DNA of 25,338 nt from CAYSWS01 sp964434935 (GCA_964434935.1 CAYSWS010000015.1:1-25338), one strand, 5' to 3'. Positions 6,489-13,626 are shown, counted from the first letter of the stretch. Translations and numbers: made by a program. The notes: generated by a model from the letters alone, not told the origin.

Positions 6489-7082
6489 CTATCTTATTAC
6501 GCTCTGCCTTGTTACTTCGTCATAACATTCCGGCACTAAATAACTTGAAAAATTAGGATAGTCGGCAAAAGAACTGCACAAGATGACCCCGTTACCGTCC
6601 GCTAGTACTTTTACATTATCCCCTTCTTTAACGGCAAAAAAATAGCCTCCGCCACCCAATGAATCAATAGGAGCTACCGAACCTTCGATATATTTTCCAA
6701 GGTGCTTTTTGATAACAACCTTGCTTTTATCAAGATCTAGGCCTTTTGCAATCAACTCCTGCCTCACCTTAAGAGCATCGCCCTCAACATCGCACTCCCC
6801 TCGGTAAAAAGCCCACTCTTCACAAGCATAGTCTTGAATATGGCACAGCCCGAACTGGCTGCCGTCGGTCCCAGTGATCATCTCAAGAGTACCGCCATTT
6901 TCTTCACAAAAGACGGAGGCGGGATTAGCGACTTGAGCATTGGAGTCGCTAGTTTCATCATGAGAAATTTCTTTGCTCTCTTCTGCAACCGAACCTTTAC
7001 CCATTTCAGCTTTTTTCGCTACTGTGTAGGCTACTAAGCCAAGTATGATCAATGATATAAATAGAAGTAATGATTTTTTCAT
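6489..7082 (-). CDS. Exported DUF333 protein with conserved C-terminal domain
   Basis: The 197-residue product has an N-terminal signal or anchor helix (residues 4-22) and an acidic linker. A DUF333 domain (about 53-97) follows, with its cysteine pattern NPASVFCEENGG, GLCHI, DYACEEWAFYRGEC. The C-terminal domain (about 100-190) contains SLGGGGYFFAVKEGDNVKV then LADGNGVILCSS, a pattern I know from uncharacterised proteins that end in DGNGxIxC. DUF333 has been called a putative hemolysin domain, but no activity is established. The protein most likely sits outside the membrane. TATAAT (7094-7089) lies exactly six bases before the ATG, and there is no Shine-Dalgarno sequence, so the gene is probably leaderless. 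It lies 26 bases downstream of folD. Confidence 0.8.
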   Translation of the reverse strand: MKKSLLLFISLIILGLVAYTVAKKAEMGKGSVAEESKEISHDETSDSNAQVANPASVFCEENGGTLEMITGTDGSQFGLCHIQDYACEEWAFYRGECDVEGDALKVRQELIAKGLDLDKSKVVIKKHLGKYIEGSVAPIDSLGGGGYFFAVKEGDNVKVLADGNGVILCSSFADYPNFSSYLVPECYDEVTRQSVIR

Positions 7083-7108
7083 GGGCTAATTATACACTTT
7101 CAACTAAT

Positions 7109-7921
7109 TCAAAAGCGCGGAGAGCTCTCAACCACATTCTCCAGTAAACAAGCCACAGTGAGAGGTCCAACACCTCCGGGCACAGGTGTGATATATCCGG
7201 CAACGTTTCTTACATCGTAGCTAACGTCTCCGTATAATTTTCCATCGTCTCTGGTGATTCCTATATCAATTATAATGGCACCCTTTTTCACCATATCTTT
7301 GGTAACCAGGTCCCTTTTTCCCACTGCGGAGACTATAATATCAGCCTTTCTTGTCTCTGTGCCTAGATCAACTGTTTTCGAATGGCAAACCGCTATCTCA
7401 CAACCGTATTTACTTAATAGTTCTGCTACAGGTTTGCCGACAAGTTTTGATCTACCAATCACCGTAACTTTTTTACCTTTTAATACTATGCCAAACGACT
7501 CAATTATCTTCAACACCGCCTTGGCCGTTGCCGGTATGAATTTTACATTTTTCTCTGTAAGACCGTCTACATCTTTGTTCACGGCTATGGCATTTATTAT
7601 ATGATCTGTGTTGAAACCGTCCGGCAGCGGTAGCTGAACGATGATTCCCGCAACATTTTTATTAGCATTCAAAATTTTGATCAGATCGACAACATCACTT
7701 TCAGATATTTTTTCGTCAAAAGAATGAACTTGGCAAAAAATACCTACTTTTTGGCAAGCTCTCTTCTTTACTTTTACATATATCTCGGAAGCCGGATCGT
7801 TGCCAACAAGAATTATGGCCAGTGTAGGGGGTACCTTTATGTTGGCGGTCTTAAGTTTAATGTCTTTAAGGATTTCCTCGGCCATCTTTTTTCCGTCAAT
7901 TATTACAGCTGTGTCATTCAT
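7109..7921 (-). CDS. folD: Bifunctional methylenetetrahydrofolate dehydrogenase/cyclohydrolase FolD
   Basis: FolD oxidises 5,10-methylene-THF with NADP+ and hydrolyses the product to 10-formyl-THF. The 270-residue product has the catalytic segment YVKVKKRACQKVGI (Tyr48, Lys52), VQLPLP, the VDGL block, a nucleotide-binding GRSKLVGKP, and the C-terminal PGGVGPLTVACLLENV. It is slightly shorter than the usual 280-290 residues. The stretch between VDG and the second motif is shortened, and the canonical PCTPxG reads PATAKA, so the active-site cysteine and second proline are missing. Catalysis may still be intact because the Tyr/Lys pair is present. The extended -10 TGTTATAAA (-10 at 7935-7930) is eight bases from the ATG, giving an almost leaderless mRNA. 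The large RNA lies directly upstream on the same strand. Confidence 0.93.
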   Translation of the reverse strand: MNDTAVIIDGKKMAEEILKDIKLKTANIKVPPTLAIILVGNDPASEIYVKVKKRACQKVGIFCQVHSFDEKISESDVVDLIKILNANKNVAGIIVQLPLPDGFNTDHIINAIAVNKDVDGLTEKNVKFIPATAKAVLKIIESFGIVLKGKKVTVIGRSKLVGKPVAELLSKYGCEIAVCHSKTVDLGTETRKADIIVSAVGKRDLVTKDMVKKGAIIIDIGITRDDGKLYGDVSYDVRNVAGYITPVPGGVGPLTVACLLENVVESSPRF

Positions 7922-7963
7922 ACCAACAATTTATAACAAATAATGGAGGTTTGATAAAGCGTT

Positions 7964-8067
7964 AAAAAAGGGTAAAGCTAGCTTCGGGAACGTGTACAAA
8001 TTTTGGGGGTGAGTGCTTGCGCAGTCATCTTGTTCCCATAATCCGTATACATTCTTCGAAACTAGCT
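7964..8067 (-). terminator. 3' domain and T-run closing the large RNA
   Basis: A long imperfect stem of about 20 pairs runs from AGCTAG (7976) and GTGTAC (7991-7996) to GTATAC (8045-8050) and CTAGCT (8062). It encloses a GCAA-capped hairpin (8027-8010) and, on the minus strand, is followed six bases later by TTTTTT (7969-7964). It resembles an intrinsic terminator with an oversized stem. The gap between stem and T-run is longer than usual, so termination here is probable but not certain. Confidence 0.45.
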
Positions 8068-8123
8068 CTGTTTCCCTCGTCTTATTTTTATCCTGTCGGT
8101 CGTCATATCTAGGGTTAAGGGGT

Positions 8124-8252
8124 TAGAAACTTTCGTTCCTAGTAGGGATGATATTGCAGCTTTTAGCAGCGATATTTTTCCTTTACCTTAGGTCCTTAGA
8201 TTCAGCAGATTTTACTCTGTTGAAGGTAGCTCTGAGTTGCCTCTAGGCTATC
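8124..8252 (-). repeat. Module B of the duplicated RNA domain
   Basis: This second copy has a GCAA-capped hairpin (8252-8225), a hairpin with loop GTAAAA (8223-8202), the identical 20-base block (8191-8172), an ATATCGC/GCAATAT hairpin (8175-8151) and the GAAA-capped hairpin (8141-8124). The 26-base segment 8124-8149 differs from 8441-8466 at four positions. Two of these are a compensatory pair (A-U changed to G-C in the same stem position) and the other two convert a mismatch into a wobble partner, which supports a conserved RNA structure. Confidence 0.75.
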
Positions 8253-8440
8253 TACGACTTTCGCTTTTATCCTTCATGGGTTGTCACAAATGGATTCAGC
8301 TGATTTGGCTGGTCCAGGTCCAGAGCTTTCATAAGATAACCTTGCGGTTATGTTATGTAGTTTTCTGAGGAGGGTGCTTATTAAGGCGCTCCGTGACTAT
8401 AAAAACTATCCTCGAGGTGTAACAACTGATCTTAAGGGAG

Positions 8441-8590
8441 TAGGAGCTTTCGCTTCTAGTAGGGATCGTATTGCATTTAACAGCAATATTTTTCCTTTAC
8501 CTTAGTGTTCAGTTCCAAAGATTACCGTGGGTAACCGAAGTCACCGTTAGTTCTCTGGGAGTGGCATTGAGTTGCCTCGTTGCTGGACTC
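8441..8590 (-). repeat. Module A of the duplicated RNA domain
   Basis: In minus-strand order this copy has four parts: a GCAA-capped hairpin (8590-8559), a UUCG-capped hairpin (8545-8530), a conserved 20-base single-stranded block (8505-8486), and a TATTGC/GCAATA hairpin (8488-8469). After the conserved ATCCCTACTA (8466-8457, partly in the last stem) comes a GAAA-capped hairpin (8458-8441). The order matches module B, and the 20-base block is identical in both. The copies are offset by 314-317 bases. Confidence 0.75.
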
Positions 8591-8623
8591 GTTACGTTTC
8601 TTTGGAAGAGAGACGTGGAGAAC

Positions 8624-8651
8624 AATATACACTCATTCGAATACATGTCAA
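8624..8651 (-). promoter_or_regulatory. Near-consensus promoter of the large RNA
   Basis: On the minus strand a perfect TTGACA (8651-8646) is followed by a 16-base spacer and TATATT (8629-8624). The predicted start, 8617 or 8616, coincides with the base of the first hairpin (8616-8594). No protein-coding start lies downstream for hundreds of bases. It is the strongest -35/-10 combination on this side of folD and points directly into the structured region. Confidence 0.75.
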
Positions 8652-8684
8652 GCATTCAGTTTTAGAATATAATCTAACTTGTTT

Positions 8685-9197
8685 ATGTTTTTAAATTCAC
8701 TTATTTTAATGATCACGGTAGCGTTTGTATCTACATTTTTTTTAGGTTTTTTAAACGCTATCGACCACACTGCCCCTTTTGTGCACACAAGAAGAAAAGA
8801 TGTTTCCATCATTAAAGAGGAACTTAGTAACCACAATGTAAGAACACTGGTTGACCTGGGCAGCGGAGACGGTAATTTGTTGTTAAATTTAGCCGGCAAA
8901 GATCTGCACGTTACGGGTTATGAAAATAATCCTTTTTTATATCTCATTTCCTTGTTTCATAAAAAATTGTCTAAAAAAGGTAAATTTATATCAATTAGGT
9001 ATGCCTCGCTTTTTAACGCTGAGCTGAATAGTTGTGATGCAATCTATATATATGGAATATCAGGCATGATGGAACGAGTTGAGAATAAGATCTTAAAAGA
9101 GGCCAACAAGGGCACGGTTGTCATTTCGAACACTTTTACCTTTATGAAATTGCATTTATTGCATAAGAGAGAAAAAATGCTTTTTTACAAAGTATAA
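8685..9197 (+). CDS. Membrane-anchored class I SAM methyltransferase (FAM173-like)
   Basis: The 170-residue product has one N-terminal transmembrane helix (about residues 3-25). A class I SAM-dependent methyltransferase core follows: motif I VDLGSGDGNLLLNLA (about 57-71) and then VTGYENNPFLYLISLFHKKL. The combination of an N-terminal membrane helix, DLGSGDG and GYExNPxL is the pattern of the FAM173 family, whose eukaryotic members methylate lysines of mitochondrial membrane proteins. The bacterial substrate is unknown, and the family link is by motif only. A TTG two codons earlier is possible, but TATAAT (8668-8673) leaves only about five leader bases before the ATG at 8685. The gene is divergent from the large RNA and convergent with the P-type ATPase gene. 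Confidence 0.75.
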   Translation: MFLNSLILMITVAFVSTFFLGFLNAIDHTAPFVHTRRKDVSIIKEELSNHNVRTLVDLGSGDGNLLLNLAGKDLHVTGYENNPFLYLISLFHKKLSKKGKFISIRYASLFNAELNSCDAIYIYGISGMMERVENKILKEANKGTVVISNTFTFMKLHLLHKREKMLFYKV

Positions 9198-9210
9198 CTT
9201 CTACTGATTT

Positions 9211-11730
9211 CTACGTAGAAACCGCCAGATACTTATAATACAACCTCTTTACAATTTCAGTGCTGGCAAAATATCCCACCACAATACCAAAGATCAATAG
9301 CAACACTCTATACTTAGGTACGATGAAACTGAAGACTTCAGCACCGAAGGTGGTAAAGGGGACAACAATTGTAATGATGGCCGCCGCGATAGTTAGGAAA
9401 AATATGGGCATTGAGGGAAGATTCTTTACTTTAAAGAACCAGTCCTTAGTTCTTATCGAATAGATAAGTATGAGCTCTGTTAATATACTTCCAATGAACC
9501 AATAAGTTTGTAAACCGCTCTCTCCGTAATTTTTAAATATGCCGAACATCATAAAATCAAAGGCTGTGCTTACTAAACCCAATACGGTGGCTAAAAGGAG
9601 CATTTCCTTCATGGCATATGTCTTTGGGTTATGGATATCTTTCCGGTCCACATTATCCGTGGCTATGGAGATCATGGGAAAATCGGAGAGAAGATTTACC
9701 AGTAAGATCTGCACCGGCAGCATAGGCAGATAGTCTATGAGAAGCGTAACAAACACCATGGCATAGAAATTGCCAAAGTTAGAAGCTAGGGTAGCCTTCA
9801 CATAATTAGTGACATTAACAAAGGTCATTCGTCCAAGCTCAATGCCGTCAATGATGACTTTGAGATCGTGTTTAAGCAGAATGATATCAGCCACGTCTCT
9901 GGAAACGTCGGAAGCATTATCAACCACAATGGAAACCCCGGCAGCTTTAAGTGCCGGACCATCATTGATACCTTCGCCTAAGAAACCAACTTCATAATCT
10001 TCTTGCAGCAGTTTTATTAAATTATATTTTTGCTCCGGTGACATTCTGGCAAAGACATTGATCTTTGTGGCCACTTCTAACTGCTTCTGCTTGGGTAAGG
10101 CGTCAAAATCCTCTCCTTTTATGACGTCTGAAAGATCCTCGGCAATTCCCACCTCTACTCCTACCGCAGCAGCTACTTCTACACTATCGCCTGTGATTAT
10201 CTTTGTTGTTACACCAAGATCATTAGCTTTTTTAATAGCATCATAGGTAGTCTTTTTAATGGGGTCTTCGAACGAGATGACTCCGGCAAAGCTCAAGCCG
10301 TGCTCTTCTTCTGAAACTTGATACTCACCACCTGCAAACGACTTCTTGGCTACAGTAATGGTCCTTCTGCCTTTTTCGCCTTCTTTTTTTGCCCAAGTCA
10401 TAATTTCGTTCTTTTTTTCCTGAGATAGATTTTCGATGTACGGCAGCACCGCCTCAAGGGCACCTCTGACGATCAGTTCTTTATCTTCACCAAAGGCCAC
10501 AAGGGCGCTGTTTCTTCTTCGATTAGGATTAAAAGGTATCTCAAAAAGTCTTTCCGTATCTTTTAGCTGATTCCTATATTTGGTACCAATTTTATTTATT
10601 AAGGCAATGTCAAAAGAATTGTTTGGATTTCCTTTTTCGTCAAGGGATGAGGCTCCTAAAAGACCTAAATGCAGGGTTTCTTCGTGGTCATCAGAATATA
10701 TTTCCGTAACCACAGGTTTATTTTCTGTTATAGTACCTGTTTTATCCGTACACAAGATCTGGATACCGCCTAGATCTTCAATGGCGGAAAGTCTTTTTAC
10801 CACCACCTTTTTCTTAGCTAATTTTGATGCTCCCAAAGATAGAGAAAAGGTGGTCACCAGCGGCATGGCTTCAGGAATGACACTCACCGCTAAAGCTATC
10901 GAGAACAATAAGAGATCAAAGATCGATAATGTGCCTTTAAAAAAAACATGCACGGTGAAAACCAGCATTAAGGTAACCAATATCAAATATAAAATGAACT
11001 TGCTAAATTTATTGATCTGCCTTTCAAAAGCACTGGTCTCATCTTTTTCTGTTGTAAGTTTGGCGATTTTTCCAAACTGGGTCTCTGCTCCTGTGGCCAC
11101 CACCACACCAACACCCTTGCCTTCGACCACGGTTGTGCCGGAAAAAGCTACGTTCAGGGCTTTGTAAACATCTTTGTGCACTTCGCTAAGTAGATCGGTC
11201 TGTTTTCTCACCTCGGACGATTCACCGGTCAAGGTTGATTCATCTATCAAAAGTGAGTTCACACTAACCAAACGCAGGTCTGCCGGTACAATATCTCCGG
11301 TCTCTACGAGGACTATATCTCCGGGAACAAGCTCCGTAGCATCAATGACAGCTTCCTGGCTGTCACGGATGACTGTAGCTCTTTTATTCGTGTACTTTCT
11401 AAGAAGTTTGGTGGTTTGCTCTGATTTAAATTCCTGAAAAAACCCGAGCAGAACGTTCAAAATGACAAAAACAATAATAAATAATCCGTCTATGTACTGT
11501 CTTAATATGAACATTAGCGCCGTAGCGGCCAGAAGGATGTAAACAAAAGCGGACTTAAATTGTCGAATAAGAATGTGGTACCAACTTACTTCATCCTTTT
11601 TTAGATTGTTCTCACCGTAAATTTCCAGTAATTTCTTTACCTCGTGCTGACTTTGACCTTTCTCCAAAGTTACGTCAAGCTCTTGCAGAGTTTCGTCGGG
11701 AGAAAGGGCAGTGTATTTCTCAAAACTCAT
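9211..11730 (-). CDS. Cation-transporting P-type ATPase, MgtA-like
   Basis: The 839-residue product has the complete P-type ATPase architecture: an N-terminal cation-ATPase segment, actuator motif TGES (168-171), the membrane motif PEAMP (286-290), the phosphorylation site DKTGTIT (Asp329), a nucleotide-binding domain with RGA (422-424), ITGD (about 512-515), the hinge GEGIND (585-590), and a C-terminal membrane block. The C-terminal segment ASNFGNFYAMVF...DNVD resembles magnesium-type (class IIIB, MgtA) pumps, so Mg2+ or another divalent cation is the likely substrate. Variants are DKTGTIT for DKTGTLT, RGA for KGA, and GEGIND for GDGIND. The extended -10 TGCTACAAT (-10 at 11742-11737) lies exactly six bases before the ATG, giving a leaderless mRNA. 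The gene is divergent from the DUF2177 gene. Confidence 0.92.
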   Translation of the reverse strand: MSFEKYTALSPDETLQELDVTLEKGQSQHEVKKLLEIYGENNLKKDEVSWYHILIRQFKSAFVYILLAATALMFILRQYIDGLFIIVFVILNVLLGFFQEFKSEQTTKLLRKYTNKRATVIRDSQEAVIDATELVPGDIVLVETGDIVPADLRLVSVNSLLIDESTLTGESSEVRKQTDLLSEVHKDVYKALNVAFSGTTVVEGKGVGVVVATGAETQFGKIAKLTTEKDETSAFERQINKFSKFILYLILVTLMLVFTVHVFFKGTLSIFDLLLFSIALAVSVIPEAMPLVTTFSLSLGASKLAKKKVVVKRLSAIEDLGGIQILCTDKTGTITENKPVVTEIYSDDHEETLHLGLLGASSLDEKGNPNNSFDIALINKIGTKYRNQLKDTERLFEIPFNPNRRRNSALVAFGEDKELIVRGALEAVLPYIENLSQEKKNEIMTWAKKEGEKGRRTITVAKKSFAGGEYQVSEEEHGLSFAGVISFEDPIKKTTYDAIKKANDLGVTTKIITGDSVEVAAAVGVEVGIAEDLSDVIKGEDFDALPKQKQLEVATKINVFARMSPEQKYNLIKLLQEDYEVGFLGEGINDGPALKAAGVSIVVDNASDVSRDVADIILLKHDLKVIIDGIELGRMTFVNVTNYVKATLASNFGNFYAMVFVTLLIDYLPMLPVQILLVNLLSDFPMISIATDNVDRKDIHNPKTYAMKEMLLLATVLGLVSTAFDFMMFGIFKNYGESGLQTYWFIGSILTELILIYSIRTKDWFFKVKNLPSMPIFFLTIAAAIITIVVPFTTFGAEVFSFIVPKYRVLLLIFGIVVGYFASTEIVKRLYYKYLAVST

Positions 11731-11736
11731 GGTTTT

Positions 11737-11790
11737 ATTGTAGCAGTCTTATAAATCAATGTAATTAAGTTTAAGTTTATCCTGTATAAT
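11737..11790. promoter_or_regulatory. Divergent leaderless promoters between ATPase and DUF2177 genes
   Basis: The 66-base intergenic region holds two outward -10 boxes. TACAAT preceded by TGC (11742-11737, minus) serves the ATPase, and TATAAT (11785-11790, plus) serves the DUF2177 gene. Each ends exactly six bases before its ATG, so transcription and translation start at the same base. ATTACA (11765-11760, minus) at 17-base spacing is a possible -35 for the ATPase. Confidence 0.6.
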
Positions 11791-11796
11791 GTGGCC

Positions 11797-12161
11797 ATGC
11801 CCAAATTTTTAGTAACTTACTTAATAACTGCGCCTGTTTTCTTATTTATCGATCTCATTTGGCTCAATTTGACGTCTCAAGCTGTGTATAAAAAATACAT
11901 CGGGCATCTTATGACGGATAAGCCTAATCTTTTAGCCGCTTTGATCTTTTACTTATTATTTACAGTGGGGCTTATTATATTTTCCATAGATCCTGCCTTG
12001 CATAAAGATTCTTTCAAGACGGCCCTGATCTTGGGGGCACTTTTTGGCTTTTTCACCTACGCCACTTACGATCTTACAAATTTTGCCACTTTGAAGAACT
12101 GGCCATTTGCTGTGGTAGTGATCGATATTTTATGGGGATCATTTGTTTGTGCTTTGGTCTC
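11797..12161 (+). CDS. DUF2177 family membrane protein (3' end interrupted by assembly gap)
   Basis: At least 121 residues are visible before the N gap. Four hydrophobic helices and the family pattern are clear: LFIDLIWLNLTSQAVYKKYIG, ALIFYLLFTVGLIIF, GALFGFFTYATYDLTNFATL then KNWPFAVVVIDILWGSFVCA. DUF2177 proteins are about 130-residue integral membrane proteins of unknown function. Little of this one should be missing. GTG at 11791 is in frame, but it directly follows the -10 box TATAAT (11785-11790). The ATG at 11797 lies exactly six bases after it and is preferred. Confidence 0.85.
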
Positions 12162-12261
12162 NNNNNNNNNNNNNNNNNNNNNNNNNNNNNNNNNNNNNNN
12201 NNNNNNNNNNNNNNNNNNNNNNNNNNNNNNNNNNNNNNNNNNNNNNNNNNNNNNNNNNNNN
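12162..12261. other. Assembly gap of 100 Ns
   Basis: Exactly 100 undetermined bases interrupt the 3' end of the DUF2177 gene. The round number suggests a placeholder of unknown true length, so any reading frame continuing across it is meaningless. Confidence 0.98.
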
Positions 12262-12318
12262 GCTTGGGTTTCTTTTGCCACTGTTTTGCAATTTTCCATC
12301 ACGTGGTTGAACCTCTAG
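12262..12318 (+). CDS. C-terminal tail of a membrane protein after the gap
   Basis: Immediately after the gap an open frame gives 18 hydrophobic residues (AWVSFATVLQFSITWLNL) and a TAG stop at 12316-12318. It may be the last helix of the DUF2177 protein or of another small membrane protein lost in the gap. It is too short to decide. Confidence 0.3.
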   Translation, partial: AWVSFATVLQFSITWLNL

Positions 12319-12332
12319 TCTACTTACCATTC

Positions 12333-12362
12333 TTGACAAACAGACCCTCAGTCTGCTAGATT
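12333..12362 (+). promoter_or_regulatory. Promoter of the HtrA-like protease gene with dyad in the spacer
   Basis: TTGACA (12333-12338) and an extended -10 TGCTAGATT (TAGATT 12357-12362, 18-base spacer) predict a start near 12369 and a leader of about 49 bases. A perfect inverted repeat CAGAC-CCTCA-GTCTG (12341-12355) fills the spacer and could be an operator. A second possible -10, TTTAAT (12402-12407), lies ten bases before the ATG and would give a near-leaderless transcript. Confidence 0.55.
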
Positions 12363-12417
12363 AGCATAGTTGATTCGCCAGTCACCAAAACGCTGACAGT
12401 CTTTAATCAAAAAGAAC

Positions 12418-13626
12418 ATGTCTATATTTTCTAAAATATTCAAAACTAGGATACTTTTTATATGGTTGATATCTCTGTTTTCATCCTTTGTGATAGTTAT
12501 TGCCTCCATAGCCACCGGTGTTATTCTGGAAAGGAATCATTCTTTAGGCATATTTGATAAGTATTTTTCGAACAATAACAACAGCTCTTACCGGGAATCT
12601 TCCAGATCAGACTATCTTGACCTCTCAAGTTGTAATGAAAGTGTAGCTAACATTACAGAAAAAGTCTCTAATTCCGTAGTCACCGTTTCTATTAAAAAAC
12701 TGGAACCTAAGGTTAATCCTCAGCAACCTTTCGGCCTTTTTAATTTCTTTAATCTCAGACCCGGCACTCCTACTGAATACGAGGAGATCCAACAAGATAT
12801 AGGAACAGGTTTTGTAGTAGGTGAAGACAGGTTCGTTATTACCAACAAGCATGTGGTGGCTGATCTAACGGCAGAATATAAGGTCATCGATAAAGACAAT
12901 AATGAATACGAAGTCACCAAGATCTACAGAGATCCGGCCAATGATGTGGCTATTCTGCAGGTCAAAGACTTTAGTGTAGACCAAATAGTGCTGGGAGATT
13001 CTGATCAAAATAGAGTGGGGGACGAGGTCATTGCTATTGGCACTGCTTTAGGAGAATTCAGACAAACTGTTACTACCGGTGTCATCTCAGGCCTGGGCAG
13101 GGGCATAACCACCAGTGATGGCCTTGGACAGTCTGTGGAATCTCTAGACGACATTATTCAAACCGACGCCGCTATAAATCCCGGTAATTCCGGCGGTCCC
13201 TTACTTAACAAGTGCGGAGAGGTCATAGGGGTAAATGTAGCTGTCTCAAGAAACGCGGAAAATATAGGCTTTGCCATCCCCATAAATGTCATTAAGGAGG
13301 CTTTGGATAATTTCAACAGCACAGGAAAGTTCGAAAGAGCTTTTCTTGGTGTCAGGTATAGCATGGTCTCGGAACAGGCGGCCATAAAAAACGAAATCCC
13401 CAGAGGCGCTTACATTGTGGAGGTAATGCCCGGCTCCAGCGCAGAAGACGCCGGCATCCAAGTGGGTGATATTATTGTCGAATTTGATGGTAAAAAAGTC
13501 GTGGATGAAGACCTCATAAAGCTTATCAATGCAAAAAGGGTGGGGGATAAGGTAAAGGCCTCGGTTTATAGATGGAATGAAGATAAAACACTTGATATTG
13601 AGATCACCTTAAAAGAGAGTAGTTAG
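12418..13626 (+). CDS. Membrane-anchored HtrA/DegP-type serine protease with PDZ domain
   Basis: The 402-residue product has an N-terminal transmembrane anchor (about residues 11-36), a polar Asn/Ser-rich linker, a trypsin-like domain (about 75-290) and one C-terminal PDZ domain (about 305-398). The triad is intact: His145 in ITNKHVVAD, Asp176 in NDVAIL, and Ser258 in NPGNSGGPLL. HtrA proteases degrade or refold misfolded envelope proteins and are usually stress-induced. With a single PDZ it resembles DegS or Gram-positive HtrA in layout. The 3' end overlaps the convergent rhomboid-like gene by 23 bases. Start choice is straightforward (ATG), but no clear Shine-Dalgarno sequence is present. 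Confidence 0.93.
   Translation: MSIFSKIFKTRILFIWLISLFSSFVIVIASIATGVILERNHSLGIFDKYFSNNNNSSYRESSRSDYLDLSSCNESVANITEKVSNSVVTVSIKKLEPKVNPQQPFGLFNFFNLRPGTPTEYEEIQQDIGTGFVVGEDRFVITNKHVVADLTAEYKVIDKDNNEYEVTKIYRDPANDVAILQVKDFSVDQIVLGDSDQNRVGDEVIAIGTALGEFRQTVTTGVISGLGRGITTSDGLGQSVESLDDIIQTDAAINPGNSGGPLLNKCGEVIGVNVAVSRNAENIGFAIPINVIKEALDNFNSTGKFERAFLGVRYSMVSEQAAIKNEIPRGAYIVEVMPGSSAEDAGIQVGDIIVEFDGKKVVDEDLIKLINAKRVGDKVKASVYRWNEDKTLDIEITLKESS

Larger units (their letters stand above)
7964..8616 (-). ncRNA. Large structured RNA with seven tetraloop hairpins, class unknown
   Basis: This stretch lacks a credible gene. Read on the minus strand it is a string of hairpins closed by stable tetraloops. GCAA loops lie at 8575-8572, 8345-8342, 8240-8237 and 8020-8017. 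GAAA loops lie at 8451-8448 and 8134-8131. A C(UUCG)G loop lies at 8539-8536. On the plus strand these loops would be TTGC, TTTC and CGAA, so the transcribed strand is clear. The longest hairpin (8357-8330) pairs CATAA and ATAACC arms around GCAA with one mismatch. The 5' end would start with a hairpin at 8616-8594, directly below a near-consensus promoter. The 3' domain is closed by AGCTAG/CTAGCT (7976-7981 with 8062-8067) and followed by six Ts (7969-7964). Length is about 650 nt. It is not recognisably tmRNA, RNase P, SRP, 6S or rRNA. Alternatively it could be a very long folD leader, but folD has its own promoter. Confidence 0.8.

Noticed and set aside
7976..8067. The long inverted repeat as an insertion-sequence end or attachment site
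   Set aside because: There is no transposase or integrase nearby, and the repeat encloses a GCAA-capped hairpin and precedes a T-run, as expected for an RNA 3' domain.
8124..8590. The two similar modules as a CRISPR array
   Set aside because: There are only two copies, the repeat is far longer and more diverged than a CRISPR repeat, and no cas genes are present.
8471..8665. A 64-codon plus-strand open frame inside the structured region
   Set aside because: It begins with TTG, has no ribosome binding site or -10 box at the usual distance, and lies over the paired arms of the minus-strand RNA. The hairpins explain the sequence better.
10580..11167. A 195-codon plus-strand open frame
   Set aside because: It is entirely antisense to the P-type ATPase gene, whose motifs are clear. 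The predicted peptide has the biased composition of a shadow frame.
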